From an uncultured Dehalococcoidia bacterium (GTDB taxonomy: Bacteria > Chloroflexota > Dehalococcoidia > Lucifugimonadales > UBA3495), in the NCBI GenBank assembly GCA_951812535.1, contig CATOSK010000006.1:248001-312000 (forward strand): a stretch of DNA of 64,000 nucleotides, in the 5' to 3' direction. A model generated the notes under the pieces. The model did no database searches, was not told the origin of the DNA, and worked only from the letters and a program-made list of their open reading frames with translations. The position numbers and the translations under genes were made by a program. Below are positions 17,881-26,649 of this stretch, one piece after another. The stretch's first letter is position 1, and the number at the start of each line of letters is the position of its first letter.

Positions 17881-18291
17881 TTAGTCCAGCGGCAGTTTGT
17901 GGAGCCAGCCGGGCTCGGATATGTCGAGCACCTGCCCGTTGGGGCCGGCCCATTTCTCCTCGGCCCGGGGCGGCCGGTCGGCGCCGGTTCCTCCGACATC
18001 GCGGCGGACAATTTCCTCCCCGTCAATCTGCTGGAGCCGCTCGCCCGTCTCTTCCAGGCTGTCAACCTGGAAGCCGATATGGTGGATGCCGTCGTAGTTC
18101 TCACCGTTGGGGCCAACGTCGGCGTCCTCGTTGGTCTTCCACTTGAGAATCGTGAGGTTGATGTCGCCGTCGGAAAGCTGGACCTGCCGGTCGTTGCGGG
18201 CAACCTCAACGAGGTCAAAGCCTTCCTTGTAGAACTTTGCCACGGCGTCGGGGTCCTGGCAGGTGATGGCGACGTGCTTGATTTTGGCCAC
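17881..18291 (-). CDS. VOC family protein, 136 aa
   Basis: The sequence begins MAKIKHVAITCQDPDAVAKF, with His6 as the probable first metal ligand, and has a second unit at YDGIHHIGFQVDSLEETGE. The C-terminal WAGPNGQVLDISEPG carries Asp rather than Glu in the last ligand area. It resembles uncharacterised VOC proteins with a GP-G-DI ending. The start is GTG at 18289-18291, chosen because GGAGGTG lies about 5 nt upstream. It stands 111 bp upstream of the next VOC gene in the same direction. Confidence 0.85.
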   Translation of the reverse strand: MAKIKHVAITCQDPDAVAKFYKEGFDLVEVARNDRQVQLSDGDINLTILKWKTNEDADVGPNGENYDGIHHIGFQVDSLEETGERLQQIDGEEIVRRDVGGTGADRPPRAEEKWAGPNGQVLDISEPGWLHKLPLD

Positions 18292-18423
18292 AGGGACACC
18301 TCCGAGTTTGGGTTTGGCCCATTATACCCCGTAACCGGCGGTGGGGGACAAACCTTCGGAGCAACGCTCACGGGGGCCGGACTGGTTTGGCAACTCCTGG
18401 AAGCCAAGGGTTGCCGGTCCGCC

Positions 18424-18978
18424 CTATCCGCGGTCCCCCTCATTCCAATTGCGGACGTAGTCCCGCTGTCTCTCGGTCTCGGGAGACCTGGGGCTGCGCC
18501 AGGACTTGGGGACGTGCTGCCACCATTCCCTGAGCTGGCCCAGCGCCTCGTCTCCCGTCATTCCCTGGCGCACCAGCCAGCATCCCACGACGGTGCCGGT
18601 GCGGCCCACGCCTCCCCAGCAGTGCAGGTATACCTTCTCGCCGGAATCCAGCGCAGCATCGATGGCGTCCAGGGTGCCGGTCATCTGCTCCGGAGTCCGG
18701 GGAGTGCTCATATCCTGGATTGGGTGGCGCTCGTGGACGGCAAAGATACCGCGCTTTGCTGCCTCGGCCTGGAGGATCCCGTCGTAAGGTTCCAGGAGGT
18801 CTCTGTCCTGGGTGAGGTCGATGAAGTGGTTAATGCCCTCTTCCAGGAGCCCCCTGAGTTTCTCCCCCGCCCCAACGGGATCGAAGTCGCCCGGGTACTC
18901 TCCAGCAGCGAACCGCCCGGGGATGACCCAGTAGGAATTGTGAATGGGCGGCCTGGAACGATTGGCGGCGTCGGTCAT
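18424..18978 (-). CDS. Protein-tyrosine/dual-specificity phosphatase-like protein, 184 aa
   Basis: HCWGGVGRTGT contains the Cys-based phosphatase signature HCxxGxxR, with nucleophile Cys120 and Arg126. Asp89 in HPIQDMSTP sits where the general acid is expected. The N-terminus SYWVIPGRFAAGEYPGD matches the bacterial tyrosine-phosphatase group related to cyclin-dependent kinase inhibitor 3. It may act on phosphotyrosine or another phosphate ester; no kinase is adjacent. AGGAGG lies about 10 nt before the ATG at 18978, so that start is preferred to the in-frame ATG at 19002, where the AGGAGG would be inside the gene. Confidence 0.85.
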   Translation of the reverse strand: MTDAANRSRPPIHNSYWVIPGRFAAGEYPGDFDPVGAGEKLRGLLEEGINHFIDLTQDRDLLEPYDGILQAEAAKRGIFAVHERHPIQDMSTPRTPEQMTGTLDAIDAALDSGEKVYLHCWGGVGRTGTVVGCWLVRQGMTGDEALGQLREWWQHVPKSWRSPRSPETERQRDYVRNWNEGDRG

Positions 18979-19084
18979 CCGGCAGATCCTCCTCTGGCAC
19001 AAGGGCCGGACCCATGCGGGGAAAGGGTAGCCGTCATCGTATCAGGTGCGACCGGCCAGGGGAACGCTGAGCCGGGCAGCGGGT

Positions 19085-19975
19085 TCAGGCAACCCGCCGG
19101 TACTTGAGCAGACGCTGACCCTCCAGGTTGCGGTTGACGTAGATGTCTCCCCGGGAGTCCAGCCATAGGGCGTGGGCGCCGGTGCCGTGGGGGCCTTCGG
19201 TAGGCGGGTCCCAGCGGGTGATCAGCTTTCCCTCAATGGTGACGATGCTGACGAAGCCGTCCAGTTCAACGACGAACATCGTGTCGTCGCCGTCCACGTA
19301 GATGTCGCAGGGACGGGCGAAGTCGGTCCACTGTTCAAGGAACGTCCCATCGGGGGAGAAAATCTGGATCCGGTCGTTCTCGCGGTCGGCCACGAAGACC
19401 CTTCCGTCGGTATGCACCCAAACCCCATGGGGAACGTGGAACTCGCCCTCCCCCGTCTTTCCGGGAGCGCCCCAGGAGAAGATAAGCTCACCACCGGCGG
19501 TGAACTTGTGAACGCGGGCGTTCCCGTAGCCGTCCGAGATGTACATATCTCCCCGGGCATCCAGGCCCACGTCCGTGGGGCAGTGGAAGGGGCCGGCGGC
19601 CTGCTGAACGGTGTCGGAGTAGCTGCCGGACCAGCCGGTGTCCGAGGGCTGGTCCCGGACGCCCATGGAAAGGAGCAGGTTGCCCTCGCGGGTGTACTTG
19701 AGGACCACGTGGTTGTTCTTGACAGGCAGGTAGAGGTTGTCTTCGGCGTCGATGAACATGCCGTGGGCGTCAGTCAAGACACCTTCGCCCCAGGAGGCCA
19801 GGTAATTGCCGTCCCGGTCCAGGACAATCAGGGGGTGGTCGCTGCGGTTGAACAGGTAGACCCTGTCCTCGGAATCGGTGACGATGGCAGTCTGCCCCAA
19901 TACCCAGCTGTCCGGAAGCTTGGCCCAGTTTTCCACGAGCTCATAGGTGTATTGTCCGGCGCCCACAGTAGTCAT
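19085..19975 (-). CDS. NHL-repeat beta-propeller protein, 296 aa
   Basis: The whole protein is made of propeller blades with the NHL pattern, for example DAHGMFIDAEDNLYL, PTDVGLDARGDMYISDG and PHGVWVHTDGRVFVADREN DRIQIF (written here in two parts). About six blades fit the length. The family includes peptidyl-alpha-hydroxyglycine amidating lyases and many uncharacterised proteins. There is no signal peptide, so it probably acts in the cytoplasm. A GGGAGGG ribosome site lies about 8 nt before the ATG. It is in the minus-strand block with flavin oxidoreductases, and another NHL gene is at the right edge of the window. Confidence 0.82.
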   Translation of the reverse strand: MTTVGAGQYTYELVENWAKLPDSWVLGQTAIVTDSEDRVYLFNRSDHPLIVLDRDGNYLASWGEGVLTDAHGMFIDAEDNLYLPVKNNHVVLKYTREGNLLLSMGVRDQPSDTGWSGSYSDTVQQAAGPFHCPTDVGLDARGDMYISDGYGNARVHKFTAGGELIFSWGAPGKTGEGEFHVPHGVWVHTDGRVFVADRENDRIQIFSPDGTFLEQWTDFARPCDIYVDGDDTMFVVELDGFVSIVTIEGKLITRWDPPTEGPHGTGAHALWLDSRGDIYVNRNLEGQRLLKYRRVA

Positions 19976-20029
19976 AGCTCAAACCCTCCCTCGGTTGTGT
20001 CTGCGGTGGTGGGGAATTTCTCCTGCCGG

Positions 20030-21115
20030 CTAATCGGGCGCCAGGTCGGCGACCCGGGGCATCACCTCTTCCGCCAGCAGGCGGGTGGACTTCTCCCACC
20101 CCTCCTGGTTCTGCCAGTGGTCATAGACGAGGACGAGGAGCCCGCCGAACCCGCCCACGTTCTCGTACAGCCTCCGAATCTTGGCGGCGACGGTATCGGG
20201 CGAACCCACCAGCCACATGTGGTCGGCCATGTATTCCGGGGTGACATCATCGTCCGGAACGTCCGGGTCGTCTTTGAAGACGTGGATCAGGTCAAACTCC
20301 CGGAATATGCGGAGCAGGTAGTCCCGCCATACCCTGGCGGTCATGCCGCCGACCGCCGCCTCCCGTGCCTCTTCGTCGGTGTCGGCCACGTAGACGTCGC
20401 GCACCAGCCGCCATTCCTTCCGTGAAGGAGTCTTGCCGGCCTTCCGGGCCCCTTCCTCGATGGCCTCCCAATGGCTGCGGCAGTAGTCCGTATTCAACGC
20501 CAGGCTCATGGGGATGAACCCCCGCTCCCCGGCGATTACCAGGGTGGGAGACCGGTAGCTGGCCGACGCCACGGCGATGGGCGGATGTGGTTTCTGGTAA
20601 GTCGTGAGGAAAGGCCGCAGCACGCCGTACATCTCGTCGGGAACGTTGACGTTCCAGAACTCTCCCTTGTACTCCAGCGGTCCTTCCGCCTGCCAGATTT
20701 TCAGAATGATGTCCAGGGACTCGCGGGTCATGTCCCGGTGCTGTCCGTTGTTGCCGTCGACGTCGAACAGTGCCCAGTCGCTGGGCAGACCGCTGGAACC
20801 GACGCCGAACATGAACCTCCCCTGGGCCATGTGGTCCAGGTAGGCTACCCGGTGGGCCAGTTCCGCCGGATGGTGGTATGGCAGGAGATGGACGCCCGAT
20901 CCCAGCTTGATGCGGCTGGTGCGCTGCAACGCCTGGGCGATCATCAGGTCCGGGGCCGGGATCGGCTCCCACGGGGCGGTGAAATGCTCGCCAATCCAGG
21001 CCTCGTCGTAACCCAGCCCATCGGCCAGCTCCAGGTAGTCCAGGTCCCACTGGTGGGAATCATAGATGTCCCGCTCCGGAGGGTGGGACGGCATCATAAA
21101 CAGCCCGAGCTTCAT
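20030..21115 (-). CDS. LLM-class flavin-dependent oxidoreductase, 361 aa
   Basis: This is a luciferase-like TIM barrel using FMNH2 or F420. Key stretches are MKLGLFMMP at the start, YDEAWIGEHF (His in the usual EHF motif), RIKLGSGVHLLPYHHP and RFMFGVGSSGLPSDW. Likely chemistry is oxygenation of a small organic compound such as an alkane sulfonate, ketone or terpenoid; the substrate is unknown. AGGAGG just before the ATG at 21115 fixes the start; an in-frame start at 21187 would overlap the upstream gene. A second member of the family lies 68 bp upstream and the two form a pair. Confidence 0.88.
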   Translation of the reverse strand: MKLGLFMMPSHPPERDIYDSHQWDLDYLELADGLGYDEAWIGEHFTAPWEPIPAPDLMIAQALQRTSRIKLGSGVHLLPYHHPAELAHRVAYLDHMAQGRFMFGVGSSGLPSDWALFDVDGNNGQHRDMTRESLDIILKIWQAEGPLEYKGEFWNVNVPDEMYGVLRPFLTTYQKPHPPIAVASASYRSPTLVIAGERGFIPMSLALNTDYCRSHWEAIEEGARKAGKTPSRKEWRLVRDVYVADTDEEAREAAVGGMTARVWRDYLLRIFREFDLIHVFKDDPDVPDDDVTPEYMADHMWLVGSPDTVAAKIRRLYENVGGFGGLLVLVYDHWQNQEGWEKSTRLLAEEVMPRVADLAPD

Positions 21116-21183
21116 GAGTCCTCCTGGGCCAGACGGCTTTCGTTGCGTTGGAACACGGCTGGAACAGGGCTGGTTCGGGACCG

Positions 21184-22383
21184 TCACTCGTAGGGCTGGA
21201 GCTTGACCTCGTGGAGAGCGGGAATGACCTCCTTGCCCAGGAGCTCGATGGACCGCATCACGTCGTTGTGGTCCATGTGGCCTTCATTGCCATAGATATG
21301 CACGTACCCCGGGCTGAGGCGCTCGATGACCTCGGTGAGCTTGCGGGTGACCGTCTCCGGGCTGCCGACGATGATGTTGTTCACGCCCTGGAGCTGTTCG
21401 TAGCTGAGTCCCACTCCCAGGCCGCCGGCCCCGGCGACGTTGCCGGTGGGTCGCTGGGCCTTTACCTGGACCGCCTCCCTGGACTGGTAGCCGGGCGGAT
21501 CGTTGTGCTCCATGGGCCCCCGCTGCCGGTGCTCAATGGTCCACATGAACTCTCGCCCGATCTCGATGGCCTTCTCGTCGGTATCGGCGACGAGGCAGCG
21601 CAGAAGGTATCCGAAGTGCTCCGGGCCGGCCTGGTAGCCCTCCTCCTTGGCCGTGTCGATGTAGACCTGCCGCAGCCATTCGGTGGTGTCCACCAGGGCA
21701 CCCAGGTTCATGTAGGGATGGCGGTGCTTGGCCGCCCATACCACGCTCTCAGGGCTGCCCGTGCCCGGGAACCAGATGTCGGGGTGGGGCTTCTGCACCG
21801 GAAGCACCCAGGGATTTATCGCCCGGTACTTGTAATACTGCCCCTCGTACCGGAAGGGACCGGGCTCGGTCCAGCACTTGATGATCAGGTCGTGGGCTTC
21901 CTCAAACCGCGCCCGGTTCTCCGGCGGGGCGATGCCCGCCTGCAGAGTCTCCACCGCGGTGCCCCGCACAAAACCGGAGATGATGCGCCCGCCGGAGTAG
22001 CAGTCCAGCATGGCTATCTCCTCGGCCATGCGGATGGGATCGTTGACGGCAATGACGTTGCCCAGGATGGCTATCTTGACCCTCTTGGTCAGCTTGCTGA
22101 TGACCGCCGCATCCAGGTTGACCGACGGCTTCATGCACCAATACGAGGCGTGGTGTTCGTTGCTCATGATGCCGTCGAACCCGGCTTCGTCCGCCAGGGC
22201 GTACTGCTCGTGGTACTGGTTGTACAGGACGTGAGCCTTTTCCGGGTCGAAGTAGGTGTTGGGGAACCCCAGCCGACCGGAGTCGTACTGTTCCAGGTCC
22301 TGGTTGGTGATGTGCCCGTAGGGCTGCTCGGAAAACCAGTAGATTTCCGCCTTGTCCTTGGGGCGCTGGAGTTGCTCGGCCAT
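21184..22383 (-). CDS. LLM-class flavin-dependent oxidoreductase, 399 aa
   Basis: This is a second luciferase-like barrel protein, longer and clearly different from its neighbour. Diagnostic parts are AEIYWFSEQPYGHI, FDGIMSNEHHASYW (EHH motif), KIAILGNVIAVNDPIRMAEE and LDCYSGGRIISGFVRG. The C-terminal part has IVGSPETVTRKL, usual in this family for the last barrel strand and helix. GGAGG is 5-6 nt before the ATG. It heads a minus-strand run that may extend through the gene at 20030 and perhaps the NHL gene. Confidence 0.88.
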   Translation of the reverse strand: MAEQLQRPKDKAEIYWFSEQPYGHITNQDLEQYDSGRLGFPNTYFDPEKAHVLYNQYHEQYALADEAGFDGIMSNEHHASYWCMKPSVNLDAAVISKLTKRVKIAILGNVIAVNDPIRMAEEIAMLDCYSGGRIISGFVRGTAVETLQAGIAPPENRARFEEAHDLIIKCWTEPGPFRYEGQYYKYRAINPWVLPVQKPHPDIWFPGTGSPESVVWAAKHRHPYMNLGALVDTTEWLRQVYIDTAKEEGYQAGPEHFGYLLRCLVADTDEKAIEIGREFMWTIEHRQRGPMEHNDPPGYQSREAVQVKAQRPTGNVAGAGGLGVGLSYEQLQGVNNIIVGSPETVTRKLTEVIERLSPGYVHIYGNEGHMDHNDVMRSIELLGKEVIPALHEVKLQPYE

Positions 22384-22613
22384 GGCTGCCTCCTCGCTGC
22401 TTTTCTTATCGGATTACGCTGGACTGTTGGCCTATCTTAAAGTCACCAGCCACGCTCCGCAAGCTATTCCGTTCACCAGATGCCGCAGCCAGTCCGATTC
22501 GCGAATGGATGGCTCCCAGCGTTATCGAATCGGTTCCCCCGTCCCATCGCCTGGTTCGCTTTGGCGCAACCCGCTCCCGGGGTGTCTCCCTCCGACCCCT
22601 TCCCCTCTATTGG

Positions 22614-22630
22614 TATAAGATAGGGCGGCG
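22614..22630 (+). promoter_or_regulatory. -10 box directly before MFS start (possible leaderless mRNA)
   Basis: TATAAGAT spans 22614-22621 and the ATG follows 9 nt later at 22631, with no ribosome site. The same spacing recurs before the paralogue at 24052. Confidence 0.45.
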
Positions 22631-23968
22631 ATGACGGATTTGTCCCTTACACGGCTTCTCGAACAGCGCAAGAAGGTTTTCTACGGCTGGTGGATTGCCA
22701 TTGCCGGCGCAATCCAGGACGCGCTCAAGGGAGGCACCTTCAATGAAGGCTTCCTCTTCTATTTCCTCCCCATAACCCGGGACCTGGAGATTTCCCGCGC
22801 CGCCGCGTCCCTGCCCTTTTCCCTGGCCAAGCTGGAAGGAGCCTTCGAGGGCCCCATAGTGGGCTATCTGATCGACCGGTTCGGGCCGAGGAGCATGGTG
22901 GTGGCCGGGGGGTTTTTGTCCGGGCTCGGGTTCGTGCTTCTCTCCTTCACCCACAGCTACATCGTTTTCCTGCTGGTCTTCGTCCTCATTCTCTCGGTCG
23001 GATTCAAGGCGGGTTACAACCACGCCATGCTGGCCTCGATCAACACCTGGTTCATCAGGAGGAAGGGCCTGGCGATGTCCTTCGTCTCCACCGGCAGCGC
23101 GGTGGGAGGCCTGGTGATTACGCCGCTGATAGCCTTTGTGGTGTTCACCATGGGCTGGCGCACCGCTGCCCTGATGTCGGGCCTGGCGATATGGCTGATA
23201 GTCATCCCCCTGGCCCTGGTGGTCAAGCGGTCTCCCGAGAGCATGGGGCTGCTGCCCGACGGGGACAGGCCGAGGCGGAGTCCCGCCGGTACCGGCAGCC
23301 GCAGCGTTTCCCGGGCAACGTCCGGGTTCGAGTACACGGTGCGGCAGGCCGCCAGGACCCCGGCCTTCTGGATGTTTGCCATGGCGCACAGCTTCCGCAA
23401 CGTGGGCCACGGCGGAATATTCGTCCACCTGGTGCCGGTGCTGGTCTGGAAGGGGGTCCAGGAAGAGGACACCACGTTCTACATCGTGTTCATGTTGTTC
23501 ACCATCATGGCCATGCGCCTCTTCATGGGCTGGATGGGGGACGTCTGGTCCCGTCAGAAAGTGGCGGCACTGGGAGTATCGCTGGGAATCGTGGGAATGG
23601 GGCTGCTGGCCTTCAGCAGCGGCCGATGGTGGGAACTGACCCTCTTCGTGTTCCTGTTCGGCACGTCGGACAGTGTCAATTCCACCGCCAACGCCATGGT
23701 GGGGGACCTCTTCGGCCGCCGCAACTTTGCCACGCTGCGGGGCTGGATGGGCTTGATCAGCAGCTTTCTGCCGATGGCCGCGCCAGTGTTTACCGGCATC
23801 GTATTCGACCGCACCGGGGGATACAATATCGCGGTGTTGGCTTTCTCCGGCTCGTACGTAGCATCCGCGCTGCTGTACTGGAACATCCCCAGGCCCAGGC
23901 CTCCGTCCCAGCCCGCCCAGGACCAGTCCCTTGGGGCGGGCGAAACGGTTGGCGGCACGGCTGAATAA
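22631..23968 (+). CDS. MFS transporter, monocarboxylate/oxalate-type, 445 aa
   Basis: This protein has twelve hydrophobic segments. The start KVFYGWWIAIAGAIQDALKG and the motif-A region GYLIDRFGPRSMVV are typical of the OFA/monocarboxylate MFS branch, which imports or exchanges organic acids. The central loop (SPESMGLLPDGDRPRR) separates the two six-helix halves. The next gene is a close tandem duplicate. Residues about 10-110 are almost identical between the two, even at silent sites, while the rest has diverged. The substrate is unknown, though nearby CoA-transferase and oxidoreductase genes would fit organic-acid uptake. Confidence 0.88.
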   Translation: MTDLSLTRLLEQRKKVFYGWWIAIAGAIQDALKGGTFNEGFLFYFLPITRDLEISRAAASLPFSLAKLEGAFEGPIVGYLIDRFGPRSMVVAGGFLSGLGFVLLSFTHSYIVFLLVFVLILSVGFKAGYNHAMLASINTWFIRRKGLAMSFVSTGSAVGGLVITPLIAFVVFTMGWRTAALMSGLAIWLIVIPLALVVKRSPESMGLLPDGDRPRRSPAGTGSRSVSRATSGFEYTVRQAARTPAFWMFAMAHSFRNVGHGGIFVHLVPVLVWKGVQEEDTTFYIVFMLFTIMAMRLFMGWMGDVWSRQKVAALGVSLGIVGMGLLAFSSGRWWELTLFVFLFGTSDSVNSTANAMVGDLFGRRNFATLRGWMGLISSFLPMAAPVFTGIVFDRTGGYNIAVLAFSGSYVASALLYWNIPRPRPPSQPAQDQSLGAGETVGGTAE

Positions 23969-23980
23969 CCGTTCTTCCCT

Positions 23981-24003
23981 GCATCCCGGGCTTGTCCCGG
24001 GAT
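23981..24003. repeat. Perfect hairpin between MFS duplicates
   Basis: CATCCCGGG and CCCGGGATG are separated by CTTGT. There is no T-run. It may stabilise the upstream mRNA or be a copy of a dispersed palindrome. Confidence 0.4.
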
Positions 24004-24036
24004 GAAGACCAACTGGCCCTCCCCCGTTGGTTGGCA

Positions 24037-24051
24037 TATAATTGCCCGCCC
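24037..24051 (+). promoter_or_regulatory. TATAAT box directly before second MFS start
   Basis: TATAAT occupies 24037-24042 and the ATG is at 24052, 9 nt later, so transcription would begin at or next to the start codon. Confidence 0.5.
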
Positions 24052-25386
24052 ATGGCGGACTTTTCTCTTTTATGGCTTCTCGAGCAGCGCAAGAAAGTAT
24101 TCTACGGTTGGTGGATCGCTATAGCCGGCGGGATCCAGGACGCGCTCAAGGGCGGCACTTTCAATGAAGGCTTCCTCTTCTATTTCCTCCCCATAACCAG
24201 GGACCTGGAGATTTCCCGCGCCGCCGCCTCCCTGCCCTTTTCCCTGGCCAAGCTGGAAGGAGCCTTCGAGGGCCCCATTGTGGGCTACCTGATCGACCGG
24301 TTCGGACCGAGAAGCATGGTGGTGGCCGGGGGGCTTTTGTCCGGGCTGGGGTTCGTGCTTCTCTCCTTCACCCACAGCTACATCGTTTTCCTGCTGGTCT
24401 TCGTCTTCATCCTCTCGGTGGGGTTTAAGGCGGGATACAACCATGCGATGGTCGCCTCGATAAATACGTGGTTTTCCAGGAGAAGGGGCCTGGCAATGTC
24501 GGTTGTCGCCACCGGCAGCGCGGTGGGCGGCCTGGTGATCACCCCTGTGATTGCCTTTATTGTGTTCACCCTGGGCTGGCGGTCCGCCGCCCTCATCTCC
24601 GGCCTCGCGATATGGCTGATAGTCATCCCGCTGGCCTTGGTGGTGAAGCGTTCCCCGGAGAGCATGGGGTTGCTGCCCGACGGGGAAACGCCCCGCCGGA
24701 ATCTGGCTACGGCCAGGGGACGGCGCGTAACCCAGCCAGCCTCCGGGCTGGACTACACGGTCCGGCAGGCCGCCAGGACTCCCGCTTTCTGGCTGTACGC
24801 CATGGCCCACAGCTTCCGGAAGGTCGCCCACGGAGGGATATCCGTCCACCTCGTCCCCGTGCTGGTCTGGAAGGGAATTGAGGAGGAGAACACGACAATC
24901 TTCATTGTCTTCATGATGGTCACCATCATGGTCATGCGGTTGTTCCTGGGCTGGATGGGAGACCTGTGGTCGCGGCAGAAAGTCGCGGGACTGGGGGTTT
25001 TCCTGGGGATCGTAGGGATGGCGGTGCTGTTCTTCAGCAGCGGACGCTGGTGGGAACTGGCCCTCTTCGTGTTCCTGTTCGGGACCGCTGACAGCATCAA
25101 CGCCACCGCCAACGCCATGGTGGGGGACCTCTTCGGGCGCCGCAGCTTCGCCACGCTTCGGGGCTGGATGGGCCTGATCAGCAGCTTCCTGCCCATTGCT
25201 GCCCCGGTATTCACCGGGAGGATCTTCGACCAGACCGGTAGTTACGACCTCGCCATCGCGGTGTTTTCCGGCGCATATGTCGTATCCGCCGTTTTTTACT
25301 GGACGGTTCCCAAACCCAAGCCCCCGCCCGGTTGGGTGCCGGGCCAGCCGGCGGAGGAGCGGGCTGGCGCTGGCGGAGGGCACTAA
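24052..25386 (+). CDS. MFS transporter, tandem paralogue of the preceding gene, 444 aa
   Basis: This protein shares its whole architecture with the gene at 22631: the KVFYGWWIAIAGGIQDALKG start, FGPRSMVVAGG, SPESMGLLPDG and the C-terminal block LRGWMGLISSFLP. Differences concentrate after residue about 115 and at the extreme C-terminus, which suggests a duplication with later specialisation, perhaps for a related organic acid. The ATG at 24052 is preferred to an in-frame ATG at 23992 because the similarity with the paralogue begins there and a TATAAT box ends 9 nt before it. Confidence 0.88.
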   Translation: MADFSLLWLLEQRKKVFYGWWIAIAGGIQDALKGGTFNEGFLFYFLPITRDLEISRAAASLPFSLAKLEGAFEGPIVGYLIDRFGPRSMVVAGGLLSGLGFVLLSFTHSYIVFLLVFVFILSVGFKAGYNHAMVASINTWFSRRRGLAMSVVATGSAVGGLVITPVIAFIVFTLGWRSAALISGLAIWLIVIPLALVVKRSPESMGLLPDGETPRRNLATARGRRVTQPASGLDYTVRQAARTPAFWLYAMAHSFRKVAHGGISVHLVPVLVWKGIEEENTTIFIVFMMVTIMVMRLFLGWMGDLWSRQKVAGLGVFLGIVGMAVLFFSSGRWWELALFVFLFGTADSINATANAMVGDLFGRRSFATLRGWMGLISSFLPIAAPVFTGRIFDQTGSYDLAIAVFSGAYVVSAVFYWTVPKPKPPPGWVPGQPAEERAGAGGGH

Positions 25387-25504
25387 CCTCGCAGCAGAGA
25401 CATCCGATGGACGATTCCGGGAAGGACGCTTATAGTGTCGTCACCGTGTTTCGCTGGCGCGGTGGCCGCCTGAAGGCGAAAATCCGGCGGAAGGGAGTCT
25501 CTCA

Positions 25505-26635
25505 ATGAAATTTGGACTGTTTTACCTGGTGCAGACCGACGAACTCCGCACTTCCAAGAATGAGGCTCAGCGGCTGTGGGAGTCGGTCGATGAGGTGGTC
25601 TATGCGGAACAGATGGGCTTCGACAACGCCTGGTTTGTCGAGCACCACTTTGTTCCCGACTGGTCCTTCAGCAGCACCCCCGAAATTACACTGACGGCGT
25701 TGAGCCAGCGTACCTCCACCATGCGCCTGGGATTCGGAGTCGCGCTGGTGCCGGTGCATCATCCCCTGCGGCTGGCGTCCCAGATCGCCACCATGGATAT
25801 CCTCAGCAACGGCCGGATCGATTTCGGCGCCGGCCGCACCAAGAACCTGTGGCAGCTATCCCCCTTCGGCGTTGGCCTGGAGGACGCCCGGGGCAGGATG
25901 ATCGAGTCCCTGTCCATAATCCCGAGGATGTGGACGGAAAAGGAGTTTTCCCACGACGGCGAGTATTACCAGATCCCTCCCCGCGAGGTCGTGCCCAAGC
26001 CGGTGCAGGATCCCCATCCGCCCATCTGGGTCGCGTGTACCCAGGAGGACACTTTCGAGATAGCGGGCCAGATGGGTCTCGGGTGCCTTCTCAACTCCAT
26101 GGGAGGCCTGGAGAAAACGGCCCGGTCCATTGCCAGCTACAAGGAGGCAATCCAGGGCGCCAGGCCGGTCGGCTCCTTCGTCAACGACGGGGTGATGGTG
26201 TCCATAATGACCCACTGCGACGAGACGGACGAGCGGGCCCTGGAAAGGGGCGGCGAAATCGGGGCCTGGGCCCGGAACACCAGCAGCTCCCGCCAGAAAA
26301 GGGAATGGGAAGGGGTGGACGCCGGAGCGGTGCCGGTGGACTACCAGGTATACGTTCCGGGAGGCGGATACCGCCCCGCGGGGCAGGAGGACGCCATCAG
26401 CCCGGAGGAGTTCCTGGAAAAGCGCGGCGGGTTCTGCATCGGAAACCCGGACACCTGCATCGAAACGCTGGAGAAATACGAGGCCCTTGGTGTCGACGGG
26501 GTGATGTGCAACATCCAACAGGGCCCGACCACCCACGAAGAAGCCATGAAGACCCTGCGCCTCTTCGGAGAATACGTCATTCCCCATTTCCGGGAGAAGG
26601 AGAAGCGGGCCGGAACGGCGGCGAAGCAAAACTAG
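25505..26635 (+). CDS. LLM-class flavin-dependent oxidoreductase, 376 aa
   Basis: This is a luciferase-like barrel: MKFGLFYLVQ start, FDNAWFVEHHFVPDW (EHHF motif), LGFGVALVPVHHPLRLA, and the usual active-site stretch RIDFGAGRTKN. Later parts include PHPPIWVACTQEDTFEIAG. It would use a reduced flavin to oxidise a small organic molecule. AGGGAGT precedes the ATG, and a TATAGT near 25430 could be the promoter. It sits between MFS genes and may act on a compound they import. It is not close to the two minus-strand members at 20030-22383. Confidence 0.9.
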   Translation: MKFGLFYLVQTDELRTSKNEAQRLWESVDEVVYAEQMGFDNAWFVEHHFVPDWSFSSTPEITLTALSQRTSTMRLGFGVALVPVHHPLRLASQIATMDILSNGRIDFGAGRTKNLWQLSPFGVGLEDARGRMIESLSIIPRMWTEKEFSHDGEYYQIPPREVVPKPVQDPHPPIWVACTQEDTFEIAGQMGLGCLLNSMGGLEKTARSIASYKEAIQGARPVGSFVNDGVMVSIMTHCDETDERALERGGEIGAWARNTSSSRQKREWEGVDAGAVPVDYQVYVPGGGYRPAGQEDAISPEEFLEKRGGFCIGNPDTCIETLEKYEALGVDGVMCNIQQGPTTHEEAMKTLRLFGEYVIPHFREKEKRAGTAAKQN

Positions 26636-26649
26636 CTCCGCCCTGAAGG

